Part shown: one piece after another, positions 25,601 through 38,961 of the stretch | How positions within the stretch are numbered: position 1 is the first letter of the stretch | How the letters are laid out: every line of letters starts with the position of its first letter | NCBI GenBank assembly: GCA_028622995.1 | Contig: JAJQJQ010000011.1 | Span: forward strand, 3,410,001 to 3,474,000 | Source of the DNA: Panagrolaimus kolymaensis | Taxonomy: Eukaryota > Nematoda > Chromadorea > Rhabditida > Panagrolaimidae | Direction: 5' to 3' | DNA: 64,000 bases | The notes under the pieces: generated by a model | Database searches by the model: none | What the model was told of the DNA's origin: nothing | What the model saw: the letters and a program-made list of their open reading frames with translations, nothing else | Position numbers and translations under genes: made by a program

Positions 25601-27658
25601 AAAAAAATAATAAATCAGAATGAAACATTCTTTAATTTCGTGTATTCTTTTATTGTTAAAAAATAGTAAGGAAAAAATATTCATTTTGTGGGAGGTGGTG
25701 GAATGGCCCATATTTTGACGACAGAGATACAAAAAAAAGCAATTGAAACATCCGCGATGAATAAGCAAAGTGTATGAGAAAAAAAAAGAGAGAATAAAAA
25801 TGATATCATATGAGTCATCATACTTTTTTTCTTCATCTTTTGCTTGGTTGTTGGTTCGAAAAGGTCAGTTAAAATGGCTAGACTAAAAGCGGGTGAATTC
25901 AAAGGGATAAAAATACGAGGATTACTGTATAATCTTTTTTAGAATCAAAATAATATCCAACATATATGAGAATAAAAAATAAATAAAAACAAGAAGTATA
26001 ATGAATTCCATTACATTTCTTTTTTTCTATCTGTACACCCTCATGGATATTTTACATAAGAAAAAGTCTTATTTTTAAAATGTTTGAAAACAAAAAAGAG
26101 AGTCAAAACTTACCTAAAATTTTTAAAGATAATTTGATTAACTTTCATAGAAAATAATTTTAAAAAGAGAAACAATGGTATCATGCGCGATAATGAAAGA
26201 AAGTATTATTTACAACAAAGTGGGTGGTAGAAATAAAATATTTTTAGTTGGAGTAGAGAATAGTCCTTATGCTTGCTTGCATACTTGCATCTTCTTCTTA
26301 TTCTTATCAAGAGTATAATCACGCGATAATGCATTTTATTTAAAAGATTTTCTCTCTTCAAAATTATAACTTCCGTTTTAAAATCAACAAGCTGAAACAA
26401 CAAATAATATCCGCTTAAAAAAATAAAAGCTTCTGTTTTTCATTTTTTTAATTCTGTGTTTATTTTTCTTCTTTCACGCTTAATCTTTCATGTTTTTTTC
26501 TTCGTCTTTCAAGCTTGACACTTATTTTTTTCTCCCCCACATAATAGTTTTTTCTTTGTTTAAATGGATGATTCCTAAACATATATCTTATGGTATTGTT
26601 TAATACTAACAAAACAACTTTGCAATATATTTTCCGGTTTTTTTTTTGCAAATTGATGATAGTGAACTTCCGCTTTCATTCTATCTTTCGCTACTTCACA
26701 AAAGAAAAGTATCACTTTTCGCGCAAGTCTGGTTTTTACCTAATCGTTTTGATATTTTTGTTCGAGAAAAGAAAACTAAACAAAAAACGATAGGATGTAA
26801 TTTTTTTTATTGAAAGTGTAATCAAAACATTAAACAAAAAATGTAATATTTATTTCATCGTTTACATTTTTGTGGTCAAAGGAAAAAAGAGAAAGAAGCA
26901 AGTATGATTCAGAGTTATTTTGCGCTGCAGCGATAGGCAGTGCCAAAAAAAAAATATGGCCTTTGTTTTTTATTTATTCGAATCTTATACAAATAGCTTT
27001 TTTTTAATATCACAGGATTGTCTGTTTCTCTGTTTCGAAAAGTGTTTTCCATTTTTTTTCTTTGGTGCTAAAAATAACAAGAAAAAATAAGCCACAAAGT
27101 AGAATCAATCGATGCATGCACATGACAAATTAATGTTTACATTTGAATTGAAATTTTTTTCTTTCCCATGATTTCATATAAAAATCAACAACACAATTAT
27201 TATGCCAAACCTTTCTTTGATTTTTTTAAAGTTCATGTTTATCTAGTGCAAAAAATGACAAAGTCCAAGCTTTTGATCACGAAATTAAAATGTAATAATT
27301 TGTTTTTAATTTCATCGGGTAATCGCAATTTGTTGTAAATAATCAGAATCAACGCAAACAAAGTTTATTATCATTAATTCTATTTATTAAAAAGAAAAAT
27401 AAACTGATTTCTTTATGGTATGTCTAATAATTACAAAATTACATATGAAAAAATAAAACCCAGTAAAGCTTCACCGATTTATTAAATTTATGTACAATTA
27501 TTATTATTAAGCCCGTTTTTAGGCCACATGATTGATTTGTTTGTGTCGGTTTGTTACCCGAGATAAAAAAAAACAATAAAAAAAATATTGTTTTGCTAAT
27601 TCTTTAATATTTACAAGAAAACCCGATTTTTTATGAAGATGAAAGGGTTGTTATTAAT
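19622..27658. other. Gene-poor 8 kb upstream of patched
   Basis: A/T homopolymer-rich DNA with purine-rich stretches such as 21050-21180. No frame here shows domain-like composition; the longest (minus 20927-21421, plus 22248-22643) are K/F/L/S-rich and give no splice-consistent gene. Given its position it may hold patched regulatory DNA or non-coding 5' exons, and at its right end the kinase 3' UTR. Confidence 0.55.
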
Positions 27659-30600
27659 TCATTTGGGTGAAGCATCATTTGAATTACTACTTTGACCGGT
27701 GGCACCTTTCCAAAATTTTTGAACCAAACGTGAAGGAGAAAGTTTTCGAGATGGTTGAGGCGAACTGTAATTAAAATAATTAAATATTATATTTTGAAAA
27801 TTAGGAAAATACCATTTGGGTGAAGATTCTGGTTGCCAATTTGGTGGTTCATGGCTTTCACTTTTCCTTGTTGGTGGTGGAGGTCGAGCAGGGAGAGTTG
27901 GAATCGCAGTGGTACTTCCAATAGATTGTCTTGCGAGAGGGCTAATAGTGATACTTGATGAATTTCGACGTCCAGCGGATCCAGTAGTAGGTGAAATTGG
28001 AACAATTGTTGGCGAATGTGCACTATTGTTACCGCTACTTGTCGAAGAAGAAGAAGCTATGGAGCTTGGAGAAAATCTTTGAACAATTGTATTTTTTAAT
28101 TCTTGAAAAGCTGAATGCTTGGTTGGTGAAAAAGGTTTTTCTTCCGGTGTATCAGGTTTTGAAGCACTCACAACTGGAGCGGAATGTGGTGGTTCTTTTT
28201 TATCATCCAATGCGAGCGGAGATTTGGCCATTCGAGCTTCGGGAACTCGAATGGGTGGCAGCTCATGAATTGTTGTTGGAGCGGATGAAATTCCAAAATC
28301 TGACATTCTTTTCAATGCATAAGTGTTTGGATTTCTATGTGGAACTCTCATTTGAACACCTCCTGGTGGACCCAAAACTTTGCTGGAGCTACTTTGAGTT
28401 TCAACAGCCGCTGTATTTGATGCAGAGGCAACAGCTGGATTTGGAATAGGACTTACAACTCCAGTTGCAACTCCATCTTGATTTGAAACCGATCTTGGAA
28501 TAAATGTTTGTTTTTGAGAAGAAGTTCCAGGAATTACATCGGTTGCTCCATGTTTGCCACTCAATCGACGAAACAATGATGAAGCCTTTCGAGGTTTCTT
28601 TTCAAGTTGAAGCCGGCGTTGAGGTTTCTTTGGTTTTTTGCGAAGCAATTTTCCAACTGATCTACGAGCTTCACCTTCTTTTATTGATGTATTATTAATG
28701 GGAGTTACATGGAGACTTAATTCATTGCCACAAGAAAGTAGGCGATGCATTAATTGTGGATGAGTCATGTTATTTACTGGTTGACCTCGAACATGAGTAA
28801 TTAAATCATTTTCTCGAAGTCCAGATTCGTAAGCAGGAGAATTTTCACGCACATTTGCAACCATATGCTCGATTGTGTAATATTCAGAATTCTCAGTAAG
28901 ATAAACTCGAACTGAACGAATTGTGAAACCAAAACCATGAGCACCGCGTCTAAAAAAATGCATTTATTATTTTGTTTTAATTCTGGTTCCTTACTTTATA
29001 ATTAATGGAAGTTTACTAGTACCAGGAGCAGAAAGATTATTTGAACTTGGAATGGGTGAAACTGAACCTTTTGTTGTTCGTGATTGACCGCTATCATTTG
29101 GAACCAAAGTTGAAGGATTATTGGAAGAATCAAAAGACGAAGCACTTGAAACAGAATTTCCACCAGGTGATAATTGCCCTGATCCATATGAATGATAATA
29201 AGATGTTCCACTGCTTGCTGCAGTTGCCGCCGCTGCTGTTGATGATGCAGGTAAAGGACTAGGATGAGCTGAAGATGATGCACTGGAATTGTTTCCACCA
29301 CTTGATGGAATAGAAACTCGCAAATTATCCGCTCGAATATTTGTTGCTGTTGCTGTTGTTTGTCTGCCAGCTTTTGATGGAGCAGAAACATTTGAAACAT
29401 CGGATTCTCTTTTGCGATAATATCCTGTTGAAGATTCGGTGGAGATTGGTGGAAGATGTGTATCACTTACACTTCCATCAAGGGCCGAACCAGCACGAGA
29501 ATTGGATTCACTAAGTTGACCAAATGCGCTTCCTTTTTCTTGCACTGGGGAAAGTTCACTCGTACTTGGAGCTACAATGTCATCGGAACCAGAAATGGAA
29601 CCAACTCGTCCAAGTCGCATAGTTGTTGGTGAAATTCGAGTTGAATGTTGTTCACTTGGAGATGAAATAGCAAAGCGTGGAAGAGGTGAAAGATTGGCTG
29701 GATTCCTTCTAATAATGGCGGGAATATTATCATTATAATGGAAAAATGAAGCATCCATAGAAGAATCTGTTGATGAACCACCAGTATTAAAGCAGCCAGT
29801 GTTATTGGTGCCACTGCTAGAAGTTGACAAATTTGTATGTCTTTGAGATGAAAATCTTCGTCTAAGTAAAACTGCTGTTGATGAAGGATAATCACCTTCA
29901 AGACTTTTAGCTCCAACACTTCCACTTGATGGCGGCAATTTATTTCCATCAAAATAATATTGACTATCAGTGGAATCCGATAATCGATTGCTTTTTGGGA
30001 TGGAACCAGCATGACTACCACTTCCTGTTCCAGTGGAAGGAGTACCAACTCCACCATCATCTGATTGACTTCCATGTTGAGGAACGTTACCATATTTTCT
30101 TACAAAATCTGGAGGCAAACCAGAGGGGAAAGGAGGCGCCGTGGTTGTTGTTGGTGTGGAAGCCACTGCACTAGCTGCTTGAGCTGCAGCATTGAGAGCA
30201 GCTAAATTGGCAGGTGAAATTTCAACTCCAACAATCGAATGTCGTGGAGATGCGGTTGTAAATGACCAAAACATTGGAACTGACTCGTCATCGCCAGAAT
30301 CAGCATCGTGATTATATCGATCCGTGCGGCTGTCAAAATAACTCGTATCTTCATCATTTTCAAGTTGAGGAACAAATTCAGCTTTTTGTCGAAGTAAGGA
30401 ATCAAAATCAAGACAAATAAAAAATGGATGGGAAGTGACTTCGGTTGCGCCGCCAGCAGTTCCCAATCGATCTAATGGATTTTTCTCGAGTAGCTGGCGG
30501 ATAAGATTTTCAGCATCCGGGTCTAAAGCTTCCTCGCCTTCAGGATATTCAACTTCTTCTAAAACAGAAATATTTATTTTTGATACTTAAATTTAAAGCT

Positions 30601-33600
30601 ATTACCATTAATAATATTAGCAAAAAGAGCGTCGGGTGAATCACCCATAAATGGAACAATACCAATAAGGAATTCATAAATAATTATGCCAAGTGCCCAC
30701 CTATAAAATGAGTTATTTAATTAATGAAATAAATAAATCAAAGAATTAATATTTTATTTATTAAGATATGATAAAGGTTTTTGTTAAATAAATATATTGA
30801 ATTAAAATTTTAAAGCCTTTCTTTGTTTCCAAAGCTTTGTATTTTTTTAAATTTTGTAAAGGAATAATAAAAAAAATTTACTCACCAATCCACTGGTTTA
30901 CCGTAACCTTGTCTGAGAATCACTTCCGCTATAAATTAAAAAGAATTAGTTTTTTCGAGCAACAAGAATTTCAGTAAACTTACGAGCAATGTATTCTGGT
31001 GTTCCAAACAATTGGTTGTCTTTAAATTGTTGAGTATCATCAAGATATCCTTCAGAAACCAAAGTGGTTCGATTCATTAACCCAATTTTGGATAAACCAA
31101 AATCTGTTAATTTTATGTGGCCCATAGCAGTAATTAATAAACTAAAACTATTGTTTTAGCAAACACTTTCTTAAACTTTTTAAAACAAACTTGTCTGGTT
31201 TAAGGTCCCGATGAACTATGCCACATGAGTGTAAGTATTCGATAGCGAGGACCGTTTCCGCCACATACAATCTTGTTAATTCCAATGGTAAAGTACCAGC
31301 TGATTTTAATAATGAAGCACAATCACCACCTTCAACATATTCCATTAACATACATAAATGTTGTTTAGTTTCAAAAGATCCATAAAAGCATACTACGAAA
31401 GGATTATCGGTAAAAGTTAAAATATCTCTTTCAGCATAAACTTGATCCACTTGATTTCTCAATAACAAAGTTTGTTTTTTCATTTTTTTCAATGCAAATC
31501 GTTGCCGAGTTTTTCGATGTCGAACCAAATGAACTGCCCCATAAGCTCCATTTGAAATTAATCGAATATTTTCAAAATCTTCTTCCCTTGGAGCTTGACT
31601 TGTTAATGAACTCAAAATAGATTCCATTGTATTTTTTGATTCGTTTTCAGTATCTTTTTCCGAGACTTCGCTACTAAGAACTCCTGATTCTCTTCGCGCT
31701 GATGTTTTTTGTCTCATTTTAACTATAGGTGGAGCATCTTTTCCTATTGTTGGTAATGATTTTTCTTCTTCTGGTGACAACACTGGTTCATCGGTTAGTA
31801 AATTTTTATTCAAACCAAGTTTATTTATAATATATTGAGGCAAGTCGGGTACTCTCGCCGTGCCACTTCCTAATTGATATCTAACTGCGCCTTCAGCTTC
31901 TTCAAGTAATTGATAAAATTCACCAGGATCAAATTCTAAACATTCTAATAATCTTGCAGCTCTTGAAACAATCATTAAAACTTGTTTCACCAATCGACCC
32001 AAATAGTGACAAGAATCAGGACCACATTTTGTTTGAGCTTCTGCGAGAGATTCTTCAAGTCTTGAAGACATATCACAAAAATAACCACAAGTTAATAAAT
32101 CATCTCGAGATTTTTGTAAGCAATCAGCCGCTACCTCGCAAATTTGATGATGAAGGAATCGAGTGGCGCCATCAGCAAGCAAAATAAGAAGTTGGGGATC
32201 AGCTTGCATTAAAGTTTCTGTGACTGCCACAGCTGCTGAATTACAAGCAAAACTTGAACGATTGCCTGAACCACCAGTATTAGACCCGCTGGAATTATAA
32301 GCAGCAGAAGATTGACATGAAAAGTTCATAGTTGCTGAAGAAAATGGTGAACATGGAGCCAATGTGGAAGGACCAGCTGATAAACTTGTGGATGGATTTG
32401 GAATGCCAATATTATTAAATGACGATGAAGATCGAAATACAACTCCCGATGGAGTGGCAATCGCTGATTCTGTTGCTAAAGGACTAATTGGCCTTGGTAA
32501 TGGACTTGTTGGACGTGGACTTGAACGCCCATGATGTCGATGATGTTTATGTTTATGCGGTTTAGATTCTTGTTTGGCAGGTTTGGGAGAAGTTGGCCTA
32601 GGACTTGTTGGCCGATTTACATCCAATGCTATTGAAGTTGTAAAACCGGATAATGGAGAATTATCAAGAAGAAATTGTTGTAAGCGATATTCCATTTGAG
32701 ATTTGGCTTTTGGAAATCTTTCTTTATAAACTGAAGCCATCATTGGAGCCTCCTGAGTATTCTCAGATGCATTAAATCGAACAGGGCTTCTAAAAAATTA
32801 ATTTAGTTTGATCCCGTAAATAATAAACTAACGTTAAACTGCGAGATCTTGGTCGATGGAAAATAGCATTTTCATCATAAGCGCTATAACTTTCATTACT
32901 ATCAAATCTTGGATTCATTCGAAGTTCATTTAAATATTCTGCCAAATGTTCTTGAGATGAGTATTGGCTGGAGAACGCACTATTGCTGCCTGGCGTCACA
33001 TAGCCGCTTGATGAAGGTAAAGAAGCAACCGACCATCGACGATTATCATTATGGGATGGAGCAGCCAGCGATGAACCTGCTCGCATAGCAACTTGTGGTA
33101 GATGCCGCATTTTATTTTGTGCCGAAGCTGTGGAAATTGAAGCGCGAGTTCGCTGTCGGTTATGTGAACTTTGTCCAGGCGAAAGTGATGAAGGCGTTGC
33201 TCCAAGAAACGCATCCGATCTTCGTGAACATCTAGCTCTTGGCGATAATGAAAATGGATCCTTCTTTGGTTTTGCAATTAATGGACTTCCATTTAATAAC
33301 ACAGATCTTCTTGAACCACCTCCAGCCATGCTCATTCGATTAACAGGCGAAGGTGAAAGTGATACAGTGGAAGTATAAATTTGTGGATCCGAATGTCCCA
33401 AAGCTGAAGAACGCATTCTAATTAAACTGCATGAATTTCGATGTGATGAAGAATCGATGGAAGTTTGATGAATAAATGAGTCTGTTGAAGGGCGAAGCAT
33501 ATTATTTCCACTTGAATTATTTCCAACACCAGCATTAGCAGCAGAAGGTCGTCGACGCATTTTTCGCATTCGATTTAAATGATGCTCGTGTAATAAACTT

Positions 33601-36600
33601 CGTGAAGCTGGTCGTCCTTCTCCTCCACTTCCACTTAAATTTGGTTCGACTGCATCAGAATGCGACCTTTGAATGGTACGACAAGGTGCAGATAAATGTG
33701 ATCCTGAACCACCTGAAGAAAGATGGCCGTTATCAAAGCTATCTTGATGTTGCAAAGCTAGAGGTGAGCCACGATGTCGTCGTAAAGATTCACGTTGTGA
33801 TCGGCAACGAATGGAGCCTAAAAAAGTTTTATAGTTGTTTTGAAGCGTCAAAAAAATAATGTTTAAAAAAAAGAGGCTATGAGGGTCAACATATCAAATT
33901 TCTGTTCTTTGCATCTCTCATTTTTAAAAGTGTATGATTGTTCAAAACACGCAAGCGTGAAAAAAAATTAGCTAACCAAAAATTTGAGGCAATTAACAAC
34001 GTAACGCTAGCGATCTTCCATAATGAAAAATTAAAAAACAATAAAAAAAACCCCTTTTGGAAAATAAATCAAAAGGAAGCATTTTTTATGTATGCAAAAG
34101 TGGTAACAATAAATCTGGCTAGCTTTATCGAAAGAGTGAGAAAAATAAAAAAGAAAGTTAAAAAAAAATGTGACCCAAAAATAAACTTTATCCAAAGAAA
34201 GCAGCAAAAAAATAAGAAAGAAAGCTGAGTTAAAAAAACGAAAGAAAAAAGACTTTTCATGGGTGCGTGTTTGTGTATGGATGAATTAAAGTTTCATAAG
34301 GTAGTGGAGCTTGGCTTTTTTTTTTTTGCTGCTGTGTCGCCGGTTTCATGCTCTCAAGTGGAGTCGAGAAAATAGAAAAAAAAGAAGGGGGAATTTATTA
34401 TGATGACGATGTGACACTAAACAGAAGCGTTAAAAAAAGCAGCAGAAAATATGATATTGCTTGCTTATCACTTTTCATTTTCTTTCCTCTGATTACGTAC
34501 AAGAACAACAAAGAGGGCAAAAAATAACTCTACCAATAAAATAAAAATAAACTTTGGAAATACACAATACCAAAAAAAGAAATGAAGACAAAGATTTGGG
34601 AGTTAGATTTTAATTTGAAGTGAGTCTAAAAAAAGTTATGTCGCCCTCCCTACACGCTATCCTTCCCGAAAAAAAACAAGCTAAAGATTTAAAAGGAAAA
34701 TAAAATTTATCAACAAACTTCCTTTTTTGGACTTTTTTAGCCCAAAAAGGAAAGAGAAAAAACATGTCATCGAAACCTTTGCTTCTTATTTTTTAACAGC
34801 AAAAAAAGTATTCAACTTGGTGAAGAAAGAAAAAGAAAGTTTATGACAAATATGTGGGTAGTTAAAAACAATACTTTAAGCATTTTTTTTAAAAGAAGCA
34901 TTATTATTTTCTCTAAGGAATAAATAAGAAAAATTTGTATCCCTCTTGATTGAATACGTAAAAAAAATACGTGGCAAATGTTGACGGAAAATAAAATAGA
35001 ATTCAAAAGAATAGAAAATAATGCCAATGTTTGAATGAAGGTACAAAACTAACTAATTCTAATTAACCCCAAAGAAAACACGCCAAGCAACAAATTCAAC
35101 CTTTTTTTATGTCACACATTTTTTTACTTACTCTGTGGGCGGATAAATAAGCTTCAATGTGAAAAAAAATATATTGGCAAACAATGGAGAATCCAATTTG
35201 TTTTTACTGTGTTTTTTGAAAGCCATTTTTTAATTTAAACAAACAAATTTAGGGAAAAATTTTGCCAAAAGGAAATTTAAAAACTTTTTTTGTTCTTCAC
35301 CATCAATATCGCAGGTGAAAAAAATGGACGCCAAGTTTGAAACTTGTATACACACATACGTATTTAAAAACGGCAATTTTTTATGTGTGCGATGGATGGA
35401 GTCTTTGTCAAATAAATTTTCATTCAAATTTTATAAAGCAAAAGAGTAGCGCAAAAATAATAAATGGCAAATAGCAAAGTAAGGGGAAAAGAGAGCATAA
35501 GCTAGCTCCTCTGACCTATGGACAAACGCTCGCTCACTCGAATGCTTCGAAACATTTCTGAATTTTTTTCCTCGCTCGAGTCGCTTAGTAAAAAGCTAAT
35601 TTTGCAGTAGCATTTTTGAGTAGCCACTACTGCTACTATTATGCTGCTTTTGCTCGCCAAAGCTTGGTTGCTTCCAAACCATCTATCTATTTTGCAAAAA
35701 TAATGCAATGGCGCTATTTCAATGAATTTTTTTTTTGTTTCGTTTGAATTGAAACAAGACTAAATTTCTCATTCCAGCCAACAAAACAACAACATTGAAA
35801 AAACGAAGAATAAGAAAATGAAGAAGAAGGGTAGCAGCAATTAGCTAACTCCTGACGACAATTACATCAGAGCATGGAGCTTGCTTGAGAATGAACCCTA
35901 TCCCAATTTTAGAGAAAGAAAAAAAAGAGTAAGTAAAATAAAATGTTTTTAGTTTTCATTCAACTAAAAAAAATAACATGTTGACAAAAAAAAAGGTTGG
36001 CCAAAAAAGGAAACTTGAGAATAAAAAAGAAGTGAAAGATATCAATTATTTTACATACCATACATAACAATCTACTTTTTAAACATTACAATTTTAAATC
36101 AAGTTTGTTTCTATTTTTACTTTTTAAATTATTACTTAATTTTCTTAGAAACTTTAAAGTTTTCATATTCTCATGGAAAATTTTGTAGGGTTTAATTAAC
36201 ATTTCAGTGTACAAACAAAGAAGAAAAAAATGAATTTAGCTGTTTTTGTACAATCCACAACCAACACCTCTCAGAAATGAACCTCTGATTCATCATCCTA
36301 TGAAAAAAGACTCCAAAAAAAAAACAGAAGAGGAAGAGAAAAAGAAAAGAGTGTTTACAATAAAGCACACAATATTAAAAAAATAAAATAAAGAATTGCT
36401 TGAAACCTTTCAAAATGGCAACACAACTAAAAAAAGTATAATAATATTTTATGCAATTGAAAAAGCCGCGCTACACAAAATATTATTACGTCAAAAAAAG
36501 TGTGAAAGAAAGAAAAAAAGCTTCTCGTGATGATTGCGCGAGTTTTAGTTGCTTCAATTTTGTTGCTTGAAAAAAAAAGAGTGAATCCTTTTTTCTCACG

Positions 36601-38186
36601 TTTGAAAAGAAAAGGATGGATAGAGAAGGTACACACTTACCACGTCTAAAGACCATTATTTTTTTTTACTTAGAAGGATAAAAAATCCCTCAGAATTAAA
36701 TAGTATCGTCTTCAGAAGAAAGAAAAAGCTTTAAAACGGAGAATTTCCATTCAAAAATAAAAAAGAAAAGAAATTTTTTCGACCATTGTTTTTCATTAAA
36801 TTTCGATGTTCCCTTCTGCCACCAAAAAAGCATGCAAAAACAAAAAGCGTAAAAAATAATGGAAACTAAATTAGGGACGCTCACGTACATTTCGCCAAGC
36901 GAATGCCACAGAAAAAATATGGCAACGATGACACTTTTTTTTGATAAATTTTAAATGCGTTAATTGGTTTATGTTTCATCGGTTTTATTTTTTGATATTT
37001 ATCCCATCGGAAAGCCCGTAAAATTCTGTGATTGACATATCCAATTCTTTTAGATCGAAAAATAGGGAAAATGGGATGAAAAACAGTTTTTTTTAGTTTT
37101 CTCGAGATGTCGCGGGTTGACTAATTTTTATTTTTTGATAATCTTATTCCTCACCCAAAAATACAGGTATAATAAATAAATCCTTGGTGGCGGTCAAGAG
37201 AAAAGTCACCTTTTCAAAGCAAAAACCTTAAAACTAATAAAAAATGTGGGCATCAGCAAGTGAAAAATGTTGCTTTTTCTTGTTTTTTATTTGCAACATG
37301 CGAAAAATCAAAGGGGAAGAAAACCTTTTTCGTTGCCATTTTTTATTTCAATTCCAAATATTAAAACCTTGATATCTTAATTGGGAGTTTATTAAAATTT
37401 ATTTTCTCATCTATCATTAAATTCAGCATACTCGAAAGTACCTAATCCCCTAAACAAAATACTAAAACATAACAACTTCATTTTTTGCTTGAGCGTCCCT
37501 AAACTAAATGGTGCATCTAATGCTTGATGAGCGCCATTGCTTTGCTTAAAGGAAAAAATGCACCAAAAAAATGAAAGAGATTAGTCGTGAACCCAATGTG
37601 TTACTTAAAGATCCCAATGGTAGTTGTATAACTATAGAACCATTTATTTTTAAGGAAAATATAAAAGAATAATAAAATAAAATTTACCTGATGGTGATCC
37701 ACCCAAATGTCTTGTAGGCGATGAACAATGGATTGGTGGTGTAGCAAGCGGTGAACTTGATTCACTAGGTCTTGAATTTCGTGAGGCACGCGAATTCTGC
37801 CGATTTAAACAACCACTGCCGCCACCTCCGCCATGATGAGACCATACTCCACTTCCGGGTCGACTACTACCTGTTGGAATTTCTGAATCACTATCAGAAG
37901 CAACAATAGCAGTTCGAAGAAAACTATTTGAATGTGCACTTTGTGATCTAACAGGCCTTGATAAAACTGGAGATAATAATACTGTTGGTGAAATACTATC
38001 TGCAGGTGTTGACTAAAAAAAGAAGATGAATTATATTGAAGAATAAAATAAGTTTTATTTAAAGTTTATATTTTTTGCTCAAGTGAGTTTTTTCTCTCAC
38101 AATTTTATTATTAATATTCCATTTTTATTTCATACCTGAATCATACGCTGTTGCTCTTTGCATAAGCGTAATAATTGTCGATCCAT
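27659..38186 (-). CDS. kin-4: MAST-family serine/threonine kinase (KIN-4 type)
   Basis: AGC-class kinase with a PDZ domain. Exons: 38136-38186, 37688-38012, 32833-33817, 31191-32789, 30984-31141, 30886-30928, 30606-30700, 28995-30558, 27813-28949, 27659-27764; all in phase, 2020 aa. An S/P/R-rich N-terminus has the MAST mark [14 protein letters not shown] and then RPRSRSL. The DUF1908 domain includes [19 protein letters not shown]. The kinase domain starts near residue 859 with loop NGAYGAV, VAIK-type Lys ~888, HRD Asp ~982, DFG Asp ~1000 and GTPEYIAPEV, so it should be active. AGC tail: [20 protein letters not shown] domain from ~1604 ([13 protein letters not shown]). Long S/T/P tails follow. 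The codon for Asn of HRDLKPDN is split by a 49-nt intron. The start exon encodes MDRQLLRLC and lacks an upstream acceptor. Confidence 0.95.
27765..27812 (-). other. 48-nt stop-free intron near the kinase C-terminus
   Basis: GTATTTTC...AATTACAG, 48 nt, divisible by three and without an in-frame stop. Removed, the protein reads SPKCSPQPSRK. Retained, it gains 16 codons rich in N, F, I and Y. The AT-rich body and unlike residue composition favour an intron. Confidence 0.7.
32222..32617 (-). other. Low-complexity insertion inside the MAST DUF1908 domain
   Basis: About 132 codons separate the first conserved segment of the domain ([19 protein letters not shown]) from the second ([20 protein letters not shown]). 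In vertebrate MAST proteins, as I know them, these lie close together. The inserted sequence has repeated [12 protein letters not shown] units, a His/Lys-rich run and Ser/Asn-rich stretches. No splice sites mark it as an intron and its frame is open. Confidence 0.75.
33818..37687 (-). other. 3.9 kb intron of the MAST kinase
   Basis: Lies between the S-rich exon ending GGSPS and the exon beginning GSIRCRS. It contains hAT-type MITE copy 2 (36872-37501). Remaining sequence is AT-rich with no credible exon. Confidence 0.75.
36872..37501. mobile_element. hAT-type MITE, copy 2 (in kinase intron)
   Basis: 630 bp with 12-bp inverted termini TAGGGACGCTCA at both ends, flanked by perfect 8-bp duplications AACTAAAT (36864-36871 and 37502-37509). 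The body matches copy 1 (9381-10010) in reverse orientation across its length, with scattered differences. There is no transposase frame, so it must have been moved by a hAT transposase encoded elsewhere. Confidence 0.92.
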
Positions 38187-38961
38187 TTTATAATTTTAAT
38201 TTAAAGCACACTTCTTCCTTTTTTTATTTAAAAAATTAATAATAAGAGAGAAACATAATTTTAGAATTATCATTCATTATTTTTAATTACCAAGCCATGG
38301 CGAAGGAAAAAAAGCAGTCAATACTTTGTTGTAAAACACTGCTTTTTTGGTTATTAAAAAAATGAGCTCTCTTTTCTCTCAAAATAATAAAATGGCAAAA
38401 AAAAAGAGATGACAGAAGCAAGGCAAGCTTGAACATGAGTAAGTAAGCTCAACAAGGCTTTTAGTTAGTCTTTTTTTTTTTTTTTTGCGCAATGTCCAGG
38501 CCTTTTTTTCACTCCTTCACTCACTCACTCGCATTGCTTTTGCTGTTGTTGATGTTCAAAAACAAGCTTTTTTTATATGCCTTTCTTATTCCACCCCCAG
38601 AGGATGCATACTTTGTTCCTTCTGTTTTTTTTTGCTTTTAAAAGCAACCCCAAAAATGTATTTTTCTCCTTTACAACCACCAACATCAAACAAAAAATAA
38701 AAAATTCGCTAAGCTTATTTGAACCCCGGTGGTATGCATGTATGTGTGCCAGACATATTTGAATGTTAGTTTTTTTTAAAACTTGATGCCACAAGGGACA
38801 ATTTAGTGAACCCAACGAAAAAACAACAAAAATATTTCAGCTGCCTTTGTTTTTTGAAAATAGTTGAATCTTTAGACGTTTTAATTTTAGTAAAAAATAA
38901 AAAGTTTGTAATCGTTTGTACCATTCATAAATTCATAATCTCTGAACATTACAAGACTTAC

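Noticed and set aside
27010..27035. TATCACAG miR-2-family-like seed on the plus strand
   Set aside because: No pairing arm could be seen beside it; a single 8-mer is expected by chance in this much sequence.
29002..30174. Long frames on both strands overlapping the kinase exon (154, 173, 82 codons)
   Set aside because: Shadow frames of the 28995-30558 kinase exon; the kinase frame alone continues the AGC tail and PDZ domain.
31142..31190. Apparent loss of the catalytic-loop Asn (HRDLKPDK) in the kinase
   Set aside because: The K comes from reading into a 49-nt intron; splicing restores N, followed by [15 protein letters not shown].
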